From the IMG/VR virus record IMGVR_UViG_3300028829_003074, positions 1 through 28,589 of that record: DNA of 28,589 bases; one strand, 5' to 3'. Each line of letters opens with the position of its first letter. The stretch's first letter is position 1. The notes beneath the pieces were generated by a model that was not told where the DNA came from, did no database searches, and was given only the letters and a program-made list of their open reading frames with translations. This document shows positions 20,193-28,589 of this stretch, piece after piece. Source of the stretch: a virus. The position numbers and the translations under genes were made by a program.

Positions 20193-20627
20193 ATGGATAT
20201 AGACGAGATCAACAAGTTGTGGGCTCAGGATTGTAAAATTGACGAAACAAATCTTTCAAGAGAGTCAGGCCGCATTCCTGAGTTACACAATAAGTACTAT
20301 AATCTATATTACCGTGAAGCCTTAAAGATACGTAAATTAAAGGCCGATCTCGTAGAACTCGAAAAAGCTAAAACTGAATATTACAATGGTTCTATGGATG
20401 AGCTCGAACTCCGTGACCGTGGGTGGAAACCTTTTTCACTAAAAGTATTGCGTAACGATTTAGATAAGTACATCCAAAGCGATAGAGACGTAATAGAACT
20501 TAGTCTTAAAATCTCATTACACGAAGAACGTGGGAAGTATTTGGAAAGTATTGTTAGACAGATAAATAATAGGAACTTCATAGTTAAAAACATGATTGAT
20601 TGGGTTAAGTTTCAGTCAGGAGGATAA
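20193..20627 (+). CDS. uvsY: Recombination mediator UvsY
   Basis: 144 aa, near T4 UvsY (137 aa). UvsY loads the UvsX recombinase on single-stranded DNA covered by gp32. The N-terminal signature is MDIDEINKLWAQDCKIDETN followed by a P-LH-KY motif (RIPELHNKYYNLYYREALKI), then a long helical region. ATG 20193 is preferred to the in-frame ATG 20178 because GGAG lies 9 bases before it. Gene order uvsY, small ORF, uvsW, gp55, gp47, gp46, gp43 is the usual marine T4-like arrangement. Confidence 0.9.
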   Translation: MDIDEINKLWAQDCKIDETNLSRESGRIPELHNKYYNLYYREALKIRKLKADLVELEKAKTEYYNGSMDELELRDRGWKPFSLKVLRNDLDKYIQSDRDVIELSLKISLHEERGKYLESIVRQINNRNFIVKNMIDWVKFQSGG

Positions 20628-20628
20628 A

Positions 20629-20934
20629 ATGAAGACAACAGCATCAGGTGGTATGCCTTTTGAAATACTTCAGGCGTTACATGCAAGTAAATATGGTCAT
20701 CCTAATGTATATCCAAATAGTGAAAATATAATTCCGCCGATAGAGAAAAAACGTATACGTGTAGTAGAAGCAGCAACACGTTCAGATCTTAAATTAGATC
20801 AAACTCGTCGAGTTGAAGAACGCATGAAAGAGATACAAGCATTAAGAGATCAGGCCGCTGCCAGATATGATAAAGACGGTCAAACAATAAGCCCAGGTGA
20901 AACACAAGGACAGTTTATAGATATAGAAGTATGA
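20629..20934 (+). CDS. Small protein between uvsY and uvsW, unknown
   Basis: 101 aa from ATG 20629, preceded by AGGAGG 5 bases before it, the strongest ribosome site in the block. Begins MKTTASGGMPFEILQALHAS, later a helical charged stretch (DQTRRVEERMKEIQALRDQA). The stop overlaps the uvsW start. Similar genes sit at this place in other marine T4-like phages; function unknown, perhaps linked to recombination. Confidence 0.75.
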   Translation: MKTTASGGMPFEILQALHASKYGHPNVYPNSENIIPPIEKKRIRVVEAATRSDLKLDQTRRVEERMKEIQALRDQAAARYDKDGQTISPGETQGQFIDIEV

Positions 20935-22469
20935 ATGATATAGTAAATGTAGAACCAATAAATTCGGTTCATATGAAAGTTACAGCAGATCCTGGTGTAC
21001 GTCAAGAGATAATGAATTACTTTTCTTTTCGACCACCGGGATATCAATTTTCTCCAAAATTTAAATCAAGAGTATGGGATGGTTATATACGTATGTACCA
21101 ACCTATGCGCCCAACTTTGTACGTTGGACTTATGAGTTACTTACAAAAGTTTTGTGCGGATCGAGAATATACACTCAACGTACCTGACGATATGGTAAAG
21201 AAAGAAGTTGTTCCTGACAATTATGGATATGAAATTGCCGAAGAAATAAATTGCAAGTTTACTCCTCGTGATTATCAAAATGACTATATAGTTAATGCTA
21301 TTCGTAGTGATCGTTCACTTTCTTTATCGCCAACATCTTCTGGAAAATCGCTAATCATATATTTACTACAGCAACATTATTATCAAGCATTTGGACATAG
21401 GACTCTTATTATTGTACCAACTATATCTCTTGTACATCAAATGGCTGGTGATTTTGTTGACTACGGATGTGATGAAAGTTTGATCTACAAGATACAAGGT
21501 GGGATAGACAAAAATACTTCTGCACCAATTGTTATTAGTACTTGGCAATCTCTTATTAAACAATCAAAAGATTGGTTCGATCAGTTTCGTGTGGTTCTTG
21601 GCGATGAAGCCCACTTATTCCAGGCGAAGTCACTTACAACGATTATGGAAAAATTGATAAATTGCGAATACAGACACGGCTTTACTGGTACCCTTAAATC
21701 TGAAGAAAGCAAAACACATCAGCTCGTCCTTGAAGGTTGCTTTGGACAAGTCAAAAGATTTGTAAGTACAAAGGATTTAATAGATGAAGGTACTGTCGCA
21801 AATTTTCAAGTAAAAGCACTAGTTCTCAAACATCCTATTGATAAGAAAAAACAATTCCGTAAAGCAATGAACTCAATAGAAGTAAAACAGAAAAAATATC
21901 CTGCTGAGCGTGAATACATTATCAACCATGAAAAAAGAAACCTTTTCATTCGAAACCTGTTATGGTCTCTTAAAGATCAAAATAATCTGGTGTTATTTGA
22001 CTTAGTTGAGAAACATGGAAAGGTGTTAGAGCCACTCCTTCGGAGAGACGATCGTGTCTTACATTTTGTATATGGTGGAGTAAAAGGAACTGAGCGTGAA
22101 GAAATACGGCATCTTGTTGAGAACGATCCTGTAAAACGACATGACATTCTTGCATCGTACGGTGTGTTCTCAACTGGTGTAAATATTAAAAGATTGGATA
22201 ATGTAATCTTTGCCTCCGGTTCTAAATCTGAGATTAAAGTACTTCAGTCAATTGGTAGATCATTACGAATTGGTTCTGATTCTGATCGTGCTACTCTTTA
22301 TGATATTGCTGATGATTTGTCTGTAGGTGCGTTTACTAATTATACTTTAAATCATTTTAAACCCATTCAAAATATATACAATACCTCTAGAATAAACTAT
22401 ATATCCATAACTCCCAGAATATTAATTCTGATTATAACACATCTAGCGGATATGTCAACAAAAAAATGA
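20931..22469 (+). CDS. uvsW: UvsW-type DNA/RNA helicase
   Basis: 512 aa (T4 UvsW 503). N-terminal ~100 residues are the DNA-binding domain. Helicase motifs: TPRDYQ (111-116), Walker A SPTSSGKS (133-140), DEAH in VLGDEAHLF (about 223-231), FTGTLKSEE, and motif VI SIGRSLRIGSD. UvsW unwinds R-loops, D-loops and branched DNA and helps shift replication from origins to recombination. The C-terminus (NHFKPIQNIYNTSRINYISI...) aligns with the family ending and then has a short hydrophobic extension. Promoter at 20131 and coupling with the preceding ORF (ATGA). Confidence 0.95.
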   Translation: MNDIVNVEPINSVHMKVTADPGVRQEIMNYFSFRPPGYQFSPKFKSRVWDGYIRMYQPMRPTLYVGLMSYLQKFCADREYTLNVPDDMVKKEVVPDNYGYEIAEEINCKFTPRDYQNDYIVNAIRSDRSLSLSPTSSGKSLIIYLLQQHYYQAFGHRTLIIVPTISLVHQMAGDFVDYGCDESLIYKIQGGIDKNTSAPIVISTWQSLIKQSKDWFDQFRVVLGDEAHLFQAKSLTTIMEKLINCEYRHGFTGTLKSEESKTHQLVLEGCFGQVKRFVSTKDLIDEGTVANFQVKALVLKHPIDKKKQFRKAMNSIEVKQKKYPAEREYIINHEKRNLFIRNLLWSLKDQNNLVLFDLVEKHGKVLEPLLRRDDRVLHFVYGGVKGTEREEIRHLVENDPVKRHDILASYGVFSTGVNIKRLDNVIFASGSKSEIKVLQSIGRSLRIGSDSDRATLYDIADDLSVGAFTNYTLNHFKPIQNIYNTSRINYISITPRILILIITHLADMSTKK

Positions 22470-22502
22470 ACAAAAAACAAAAAAAGTTCTCAAATTATAT
22501 TG

Positions 22503-22531
22503 TTGACATTCTCAGGTTTTAGTATTAATAT
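22503..22531 (+). promoter_or_regulatory. Early promoter for gp55-gp47-gp46
   Basis: TTGACA, 17-base spacer, TAATAT. The spacer begins TTCTCAG as in other early promoters here. Confidence 0.82.
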
Positions 22532-22563
22532 AAACTAACACATAAAAAATGAGGAGAGTAGCA

Positions 22564-23058
22564 ATGGCTCGAAGAGCAAAACGCAACTACGTCAACAACC
22601 CAGATCTTTTAGAGGCTCTTATAAAATACAAGAAGCAAATTAGAGATGCTGAGGATCAAGGTGACGAACCACCAAGAGTACCTAATTACATCGGCGATTG
22701 CATTTACCAAATATCAAATAGGCTGGCGACAAAACCAAACTTCTCAGGTTATACTTATAAAGAAGATATGATCATGGACGGTATTGAAAATTGTCTATTA
22801 TATATTAACAATTTTGATCCTAATAAATCTTCAAATCCATTTGCATACTTTACACAAATTATTTGGTACGCATTCCTTCGCCGTATTGCCAAAGAGAAAA
22901 AACAAATGTACATTAGATTTAAGTCTTCGCATAATTTGGTTGCAGCAGGAGGAACATATGAATCAAGCGAGGTACAGCTACATTTAAATACAAATGCTGA
23001 TTATATTAACAGCTTTATACAAGACTTTGAAGAAAAACTAAATAAGAATAAAAAATGA
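22564..23058 (+). CDS. 55: Late-transcription sigma factor gp55
   Basis: 164 aa (T4 gp55 185 aa). It replaces host sigma70 on RNA polymerase and recognises TATAAATA late promoters, several of which are in this window. Conserved stretch DCIYQISNRLATKPNFSGYT (about 46-65), then IENCLLYINNFDPNKSSNPF and AYFTQIIWYAFLRRIAKEKK, corresponding to the region 2-like core. ATG 22564 is chosen over 22549 because GAGGAGAG precedes it at the right distance and the earlier ATG would be about 10 bases from the predicted transcript start. Its stop overlaps the gp47 start (ATGA). Confidence 0.93.
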   Translation: MARRAKRNYVNNPDLLEALIKYKKQIRDAEDQGDEPPRVPNYIGDCIYQISNRLATKPNFSGYTYKEDMIMDGIENCLLYINNFDPNKSSNPFAYFTQIIWYAFLRRIAKEKKQMYIRFKSSHNLVAAGGTYESSEVQLHLNTNADYINSFIQDFEEKLNKNKK

Positions 23059-24119
23059 AAATAGCTATTATTACTGATATGCACCTTGGAGTTCGAGGTG
23101 ATTCAAAAGTATTTCTAGATCACCAGGAAAAGTTTTTTAACGAAATCTTCTTTCCATACATTGATGAAAATGACATTAAGATTGTTCTTGATTTAGGTGA
23201 TACTTTTGACCGACGCAAGTTTGTGAACTACGTGACTCTTGACAGAGCTAAGAAAATGTTCTTTGACCAACTTGCAAAACGCAATATCGAGTACCATGCA
23301 ATTGTTGGTAATCATTCCGTTTATTATACAAACACAAATGAAGTTAATTCAATGAATTTGCTTTTGCGAGAGTATTCAAACTTCAATATATATTGTGATG
23401 AAACAAAGGAATTGACATTTGGGTCTACTAATGTTATAATGGTACCGTGGATTACAAAGAACAACTCAGAAAACCTTATGAAGTCTATGGCAGAGTCAAA
23501 AGCTGATATCTGTATGGGACATTTTGCCATCCAGGGTTTTGAAATGCTAAAAGGTGCAATTAACGATCACGGTCTTTCAAAAGAAATATTTTCTCATTTT
23601 GAACAAGTATATTCTGGCCATTTCCATCATCCTTCTGTATATAATAACATTACATACCTTGGTGCACCATACGAAATGACTTGGTCCGATTATCAAGGTA
23701 GACGTGGTTTCCGAGTACTTGACACTGAAACACGAGATCTTGAATGGGTACTCAATCCATTTGCGATTTATCATAAAATAGATTATGATGATGCAGATAT
23801 GACTATTGAGGACATTACAAATTTAGATTTAACTAATATCAAAAACTCATATATTAAAGTGATTGTGAAAGATCGATCTAACGCATATATTTACGATATG
23901 TTTATGAATAAACTTACAGACGCTGGTGCTGTTGATGTAAAAGCAATTGAAGATAGTCTTAATCTTGAAAATGCTGGTGTTGATGAAATCCTCGACGAAA
24001 CAAAAGACACAAAGGATATATTACATCAGTACATTGAGTCAATTGACACAAAAGTAAACAAAGTGAGTATCCAAAATTTAATAGATGAATTATATATTGA
24101 GGCCCAACAACTAGGATGA
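23055..24119 (+). CDS. 47: Recombination endonuclease subunit gp47 (Mre11-like)
   Basis: 354 aa. Calcineurin-like phosphoesterase: DMHLG (8-12), LGDTFDRR (about 47-54), VGNHS (about 84-88), MGHFAI and SGHFHHP give the metal ligands. With gp46 it forms the Mre11/Rad50-type complex that resects DNA ends for recombination-dependent replication and helps degrade host DNA. It overlaps both neighbours by ATGA, so gp55, gp47 and gp46 form a tightly coupled operon. Confidence 0.95.
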   Translation: MKIAIITDMHLGVRGDSKVFLDHQEKFFNEIFFPYIDENDIKIVLDLGDTFDRRKFVNYVTLDRAKKMFFDQLAKRNIEYHAIVGNHSVYYTNTNEVNSMNLLLREYSNFNIYCDETKELTFGSTNVIMVPWITKNNSENLMKSMAESKADICMGHFAIQGFEMLKGAINDHGLSKEIFSHFEQVYSGHFHHPSVYNNITYLGAPYEMTWSDYQGRRGFRVLDTETRDLEWVLNPFAIYHKIDYDDADMTIEDITNLDLTNIKNSYIKVIVKDRSNAYIYDMFMNKLTDAGAVDVKAIEDSLNLENAGVDEILDETKDTKDILHQYIESIDTKVNKVSIQNLIDELYIEAQQLG

Positions 24120-25828
24120 AAATACAATTTAAAGAAGTACGATATAAGAATTTATTATCATCAGGTAATGCGTGGACAGTCATACCTTTAAACGATAATA
24201 GAACTACACTTATTAGTGGGACAAACGGTAGCGGAAAATCAACATTACTTGACGCTATCGTTTTTGGATTATACGGTAAAGCATTCCGTAAAGTAAACAA
24301 AGCACAACTTGTAAATAGTATTAACGGCCGTGAAACGATTGTAGAGATATCTTTTCAAGTAGGATCAAATCAATTTCTAATTCGCCGTGGTATCAAACCT
24401 AATGTATTTGAAATTTGGAAAAATGGTGAAATTATAAATCAGGACGCGGCGTCAAGGGATTATCAATCATATCTTGAACAAAACATTCTTAATTTAAACT
24501 ATAAATCATTTAATCAAATTGTTGTGTTAGGATCTGCGACATACGTTCCTTTTATGGAATTACCTGCTCATACCCGTCGTGATATTATTGAAGATCTTCT
24601 TGATATTCAGGTATTTAGTACTATGAACTTGTTACTTAAAGATAGAGTAAGTGGCAATAAAGAACATATTACAGAAAACGGTTATCAGATAGATCTAACT
24701 GCGTCTAAGTTAGAAAGTGCTAAAGAGCATAACGCTTCAATTCGCAAAATTCGTGAGGACGAAGTTGCCAAAGTGCGTGAGAAAATGTCTGAGCATATTC
24801 AAAAAATTGAAAACGAAAAAGAACAGATAGAAACTATCCAAACGAATATTGAAGAATTAATTAAAACTATTTCTGATAAACAGACCACAAAAGGAAAGGC
24901 CGATAAGGCAAACAAACTCAAAAGAGATTTGGAGATTACTTTATCAAATCATAATAAGGAATTAAATTTTTACCATGACCATGATAATTGCCCTACTTGT
25001 AAACAAGGTATTGAACACAAGTTCAAAGAAAACATTGTTACAGAAAAAAACGAAAAAGTAGAAGAGCTATCCAATGCTATAACTGAATTATCAAATAAGA
25101 TAGGAAAGCATGAACAAAGGTTAGAGGACATATCATTAGTTGAGGACGATGTTGCTAGTCGTAACTTAACTATTGGTGATCACCGAGCTACTATTAAAAT
25201 GTCAATTAATGCGCTTAATTCTTATAAGAGTGAGCTCGTACAGGCCGAAGAAGAAGTTGAAGCGGTTGATACGTCAAAACTTGAAGAATATACAATTACT
25301 CTTGAGAACTCAACAAAACAACAACACCAGTTATTTGAAGAAAAAGAAGTACTCAGCGTTGTGCAAACAATGTTACGTGATGGTGGTATTAAGACAAGAA
25401 TTATTCGCCAATATATTCCAGTTATGAATAAACTAATTAATAAGTATCTTGGTGCCTTTGATTTGTTTGTTGACTTTCAGCTTGATGAAAATTTTAATGA
25501 GATTATCAAATCGAGATTTCGAGATGCGTTTTCATACGCTTCATTCTCTGAAGGTGAGAAACTGCGGATCACATTATCAATTATGCTTGCCTGGAGATCT
25601 GTGGCAAAGCTCCGCAATTCTGTATCCACCAACTTATTGCTACTTGACGAAACTCTTGATGGCGCCCTTGACTCGGTTGGTATTGAGAACCTAATTGATA
25701 CATTACACAATCTAAACTCAGATGATAATATCTTTGTGATTTCACATCGTGGTCACCAGTTTGGAGATAAGTTTGATAACCATATTCGTTTTCAAAAGGT
25801 AAAGAATTTTAGTGAAATATCAGCATAA
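24116..25828 (+). CDS. 46: Recombination endonuclease subunit gp46 (Rad50-like)
   Basis: 570 aa (T4 gp46 560). ABC/SMC-type ATPase: Walker A GTNGSGKST (about 35-43), coiled-coil arms around a zinc hook CPTC (about 292-295), signature FSEGEKLRI (about 478-486), Walker B LLLLDETLD (about 507-515), and a His switch in VISHRG. Works with gp47. The C-terminal half carries usual family sequence (DGGIKTRIIRQYIPVMNKLI). Confidence 0.95.
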   Translation: MKIQFKEVRYKNLLSSGNAWTVIPLNDNRTTLISGTNGSGKSTLLDAIVFGLYGKAFRKVNKAQLVNSINGRETIVEISFQVGSNQFLIRRGIKPNVFEIWKNGEIINQDAASRDYQSYLEQNILNLNYKSFNQIVVLGSATYVPFMELPAHTRRDIIEDLLDIQVFSTMNLLLKDRVSGNKEHITENGYQIDLTASKLESAKEHNASIRKIREDEVAKVREKMSEHIQKIENEKEQIETIQTNIEELIKTISDKQTTKGKADKANKLKRDLEITLSNHNKELNFYHDHDNCPTCKQGIEHKFKENIVTEKNEKVEELSNAITELSNKIGKHEQRLEDISLVEDDVASRNLTIGDHRATIKMSINALNSYKSELVQAEEEVEAVDTSKLEEYTITLENSTKQQHQLFEEKEVLSVVQTMLRDGGIKTRIIRQYIPVMNKLINKYLGAFDLFVDFQLDENFNEIIKSRFRDAFSYASFSEGEKLRITLSIMLAWRSVAKLRNSVSTNLLLLDETLDGALDSVGIENLIDTLHNLNSDDNIFVISHRGHQFGDKFDNHIRFQKVKNFSEISA

Positions 25829-25831
25829 TGG

Positions 25832-25860
25832 TTGACATTCTAACTAATATAGATTACTAT
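25832..25860 (+). promoter_or_regulatory. Early promoter for DNA polymerase gene
   Basis: TTGACA, 17-base spacer, TACTAT. Begins TTGACATTCTAACTA, the same as the tmRNA promoter. Confidence 0.82.
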
Positions 25861-25888
25861 AGAAATTAACAAATGCAAAAGGAATTAT

Positions 25889-28420
25889 ATGTCTAATTTT
25901 TATACATCAGTTGAAAGATTTGGTAATACTATTTTGTGGCGCGGCTACGAAAACGGATCAAGATTTGAACGAAAAGTAAAGTATCAACCAACTCTTTTTA
26001 TTACAACACAAAAAGACTCTGCTTACCGATCTCTATTTACAGAGCAGCCAATTGCTCCAAAACGATTTGACAGTATGAAAGATGCTAAGGAGTTTACAGA
26101 TCAGTATAAAGGTGTACATGGTCTTGAGATATGTGGTAACACGAATTATGCGTCTCAGTTTATTCAAGAAAAATATCCTAACGATATAAAATTTGACTCT
26201 TCGTTGATTAATATAGTTTCATTCGATATTGAGGTTGACATCGCGGATGGATATCCTGATATGGATATTGCCGATAAAGAAATTACTTCTATTGCCTTTA
26301 AATCTTCAAAGTCAAGTACATATCATTTGCTCGGGCGTAAAGATTATGATAAGACAAAGACTCTAACTAATATTCCTCAAGATGATATTCAATTCATGAA
26401 GTTTGATACCGAGGAAGGTTTACTCCGTCGGTTTCTTCAGATCTGGGTAAACGACTATCCTGATATTGTTACAGGTTGGAACGTTGAGTTCTTTGATATT
26501 CAATACATTATTACTCGTATGAGAAATCTATTAGGTGAAGAAAGAATTAAAGATTTGTCTCCCTGGCGATCAGTTCGTCCTTATTCTCGAGAATTCTTTG
26601 GTAAAGAACAAGGTTCCTATCGCCTTGGTGGTATTGCCGTCATCGACTATATGGATGCTTTTAAAAAGTTTGGTTATAAGTATGGCCCTCAAGAGTCATG
26701 GAAACTCGATCATATTGCATATGTAGTCCTAGGTGAAAAGAAAATGGATTATTCTGATTATGGTAATTTAACAAACTTGTATGAACAAAATCCTCAATTG
26801 TACCTTGACTATAATCTTAAGGATACCTGGCTAATCCAAAGGTTTGAAGATGAAACATCATTACTTGAATTAGTTATGACAGTTGCTTATGGCGGTGGTG
26901 TTAACTACGGAGATGCATTTGGTACAGTTGGTATATGGGAGACAACATTATATCGTAAATTGATTAAAGAAAACCGTATCCCACCAGTTAAAGGTGGACC
27001 TGGTCAACGAGCTGGTGAATTAGTCGGTGGTTATGTTAAAGATCCTAAAGTTGGTATGCATCCTTGGATTGTATCGTTTGACTTGAACTCCCTGTATCCT
27101 CACTTGATGCTACAATACAATATGTCTCCTGAAACTTATCTCGAAGATGAACGTGAAAACGTATCACAGGATATGGTATTGAATGGCAAGTATCAAAGCC
27201 AAAGAACTGATATGTCGGTTGCAGCAAATGGCGCCTGCTTTACAAATAAACATATCGGTATCATTCCTGAAATTATTGACGAATACTATGGCAACCGTAA
27301 AATCATTAAACAGAATATGTTAGAAGTTGAACAACAACTTGAAAATGCAACAGACCCCGGTGAAAAAGATCGTCTTAAACGTGAAGCAAATCAACTACAC
27401 AATGCACAAATGGCTATTAAGATTAGTATGAACTCGCTTTATGGTGCAATGGCAAATATTTACTTCCTATATTATATTAATGATATGGCAGAAGCAATTA
27501 CAACCTCAGGTCAGTTGTCAATACGATATGCACAAAAATCTGTTAATGAATATATGAATAAAATTCTTAAAACTGATGAAGACTATATTGTGTATATTGA
27601 CACTGACTCTATCTATGTTGATATGTCTCCTATCGTTAAGGCAGCATTTGGTACAATAGATATTGATCGTAAGAAAGGTGAAGAATTTCTGGACAAAGTT
27701 TGTCAGATGAAAATTGAACCAATCATTGACGCAGGATATCAGGATCTGGCGAAACGTATGGGTGCATATCGTCAAGCAATGGGTATGAAACGAGAAAAGA
27801 TTACTGACAAATCTGTATTCATTGCTAAGAAGCGTTATATTATGAATACGCTAAACTCTGAAGGCGTTCATTACGAAGAACCAAAGATTTCGGTTACAGG
27901 TCTTGAGTCAGTACGATCTTCAACACCAGAAGTTTGTCGTGAGAAACTTAAGAAATCATTTAAAGTTATTATGAACGACGGTGAAGAAGCAATACAGAAA
28001 TTCATTGAAGATTTTCGTCAAGAGTTTCATCAACTACCTCCAGAGGATATTGGTCGTAACTCAGGTACTGATAACATTGATAAGTATAAATCTAAAGGTA
28101 CATATAAGAAAGGTTGTCCAATGCACGTCCGTGGTGCTATCTTATATAATAATCATTTAAAACAATTGAAGTTAGATAAAAGATATGATTCAATCGCCGG
28201 TGGTGATAAGATCAAGTTTGTCTATTTGAAAATGCCAAATCCAATTCGTGAAAATATCATTTCCTTTCCTGGCGTGTTACCAAAAGAATTTACCTTGACA
28301 AATTACATAGACTATGATAAACAATTTGAGAAGGTCTTCCTTAGTCCGATAGACTCTATTCTTCATGCTATCGGATGGAGCGCAGTTAAAGTTGATACGT
28401 TGGAAGACTTTTTTGTATAA
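25889..28420 (+). CDS. 43: DNA polymerase gp43 (family B, proofreading)
   Basis: 843 aa (T4 gp43 898). Exonuclease motifs: FDIEVD (112-117; Asp113, Glu115), NVEFFDIQYI and the Exo III block YNLKDTWLIQRFED. Polymerase motif A DLNSLYPHLM (about 399-408), motif B KISMNSLYGAM (about 510-520), motif C YIDTDSIYVD (about 569-578) with both catalytic Asp residues. All motifs are intact, with no intein or intron. AAAAGGAATTAT precedes the ATG. Replicates the phage genome. The C-terminus (DTLEDFFV) is compatible with the sliding-clamp-binding tail of gp43 proteins. Confidence 0.97.
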   Translation: MSNFYTSVERFGNTILWRGYENGSRFERKVKYQPTLFITTQKDSAYRSLFTEQPIAPKRFDSMKDAKEFTDQYKGVHGLEICGNTNYASQFIQEKYPNDIKFDSSLINIVSFDIEVDIADGYPDMDIADKEITSIAFKSSKSSTYHLLGRKDYDKTKTLTNIPQDDIQFMKFDTEEGLLRRFLQIWVNDYPDIVTGWNVEFFDIQYIITRMRNLLGEERIKDLSPWRSVRPYSREFFGKEQGSYRLGGIAVIDYMDAFKKFGYKYGPQESWKLDHIAYVVLGEKKMDYSDYGNLTNLYEQNPQLYLDYNLKDTWLIQRFEDETSLLELVMTVAYGGGVNYGDAFGTVGIWETTLYRKLIKENRIPPVKGGPGQRAGELVGGYVKDPKVGMHPWIVSFDLNSLYPHLMLQYNMSPETYLEDERENVSQDMVLNGKYQSQRTDMSVAANGACFTNKHIGIIPEIIDEYYGNRKIIKQNMLEVEQQLENATDPGEKDRLKREANQLHNAQMAIKISMNSLYGAMANIYFLYYINDMAEAITTSGQLSIRYAQKSVNEYMNKILKTDEDYIVYIDTDSIYVDMSPIVKAAFGTIDIDRKKGEEFLDKVCQMKIEPIIDAGYQDLAKRMGAYRQAMGMKREKITDKSVFIAKKRYIMNTLNSEGVHYEEPKISVTGLESVRSSTPEVCREKLKKSFKVIMNDGEEAIQKFIEDFRQEFHQLPPEDIGRNSGTDNIDKYKSKGTYKKGCPMHVRGAILYNNHLKQLKLDKRYDSIAGGDKIKFVYLKMPNPIRENIISFPGVLPKEFTLTNYIDYDKQFEKVFLSPIDSILHAIGWSAVKVDTLEDFFV

Positions 28421-28432
28421 ACGGAGTAAAAC

Positions 28433-28589
28433 ATGAATAAAGATAGTAAATTACACAGAATTCGTATTCTTAAAGATCAACATAAACACCAGCATAATTT
28501 AGTTGAAGCCTTAGAAGCCGAACGTGCCCCTGAAGAAGCAATTGCTAAAGCTAAAAGAAAAAAGCTAAGTTTAAAAGATGAAATTGTTT
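28433..28589 (+). CDS. DUF465/YdcH-like small protein, partial (right edge)
   Basis: 52 residues seen from ATG 28433; the frame is open at the right edge. KLHRIRILKDQHKHQHNLVE (6-25) and the closing KAKRKKLSLKDEI match the DUF465 (YdcH) pattern of a short helical hairpin ending in LKxxxLxLKDEI. GGAG precedes the ATG. It follows gp43 by 12 bases. Function unknown; only the last few residues should be missing. Confidence 0.65.
   Translation, partial: MNKDSKLHRIRILKDQHKHQHNLVEALEAERAPEEAIAKAKRKKLSLKDEIV

Noticed and set aside
22416-22431. Hairpin CAGAAT-ATTA-ATTCTG as terminator of uvsW
   Set aside because: It lies inside the coding frame, is AT-rich, and has no T-tract after it.
22340-22469. 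Frameshift at the end of uvsW
   Set aside because: The C-terminal residues (IYNTSRINYISI) still follow the family pattern and the length is normal, so a natural extension is more likely.

Overview
The window looks like part of the genome of a marine T4-like myovirus. The evidence is the rightward block of T4-type replication and recombination genes (uvsY, uvsW, gp55, gp47, gp46, gp43), the two topoisomerase genes (39 and 52), late promoters of the TATAAATA type, and many very small, tightly overlapping genes in AT-rich DNA. The host is probably a marine alphaproteobacterium, possibly SAR11-like. The best clue is a circularly permuted, two-piece tmRNA gene of the alphaproteobacterial kind. Host identity is inference.

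Layout. Everything from 1 to about 19070 is read leftward; everything from 19144 to the end is read rightward. A 73-base divergent control region at 19071-19143 carries an early sigma70-type promoter pointing left and a T4-type late promoter pointing right. From right to left the leftward half holds: an unknown 116-aa gene; a sugar-nucleotide-like operon (DUF1289, phosphomannomutase-like HAD, cytidylyltransferase) with small ORFs; an EF-hand membrane protein; topoisomerase large subunit; topoisomerase medium subunit followed by two small zinc-metallopeptidase-like genes, an Api92-like gene, a zinc ribbon, a DXD glycosyltransferase and a ferredoxin-dependent bilin reductase; a rearranged spot with an inverted 145-bp duplication; a cluster of four tRNAs (Met/Ile-CAU, Arg-UCU, Trp-CCA, Pro-UGG); small genes; a ~400-nt structured RNA of unknown family; a Dps-like gene, small genes and a sulfotransferase; a glycine-zipper surface protein, cupin and kdsA; the tmRNA; a porin-like beta-barrel gene; and an operon of exported, partly pilus-like proteins that runs off the left edge.

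How it works together. At least twelve promoters share TTGACA, a 17-base spacer and a TATAAT-like box (most begin TTGACATTCT), as expected for early transcription by unmodified host RNA polymerase; several carry a small palindrome between the boxes. TATAAATA boxes, the type used by gp55, stand before the dps-like gene, the exported-protein operon, the EF-hand gene and the tail gene. In two places such a late promoter lies directly against a rho-independent terminator. The right half supplies DNA replication, recombination and late transcription. The left half is accessory: envelope sugar chemistry (KDO, mannose-type sugars, glycosyl and sulfuryl transfer), exported surface proteins, pigment reduction, iron storage/DNA protection, and translation support (tRNAs, tmRNA).

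Most notable: the permuted tmRNA with a readable tag, the unidentified structured RNA at 7016-7415, the bilin reductase, and the perfect inverted duplication of part of that reductase, which has destroyed the start of a neighbouring gene and may be real or an assembly/amplification chimera.
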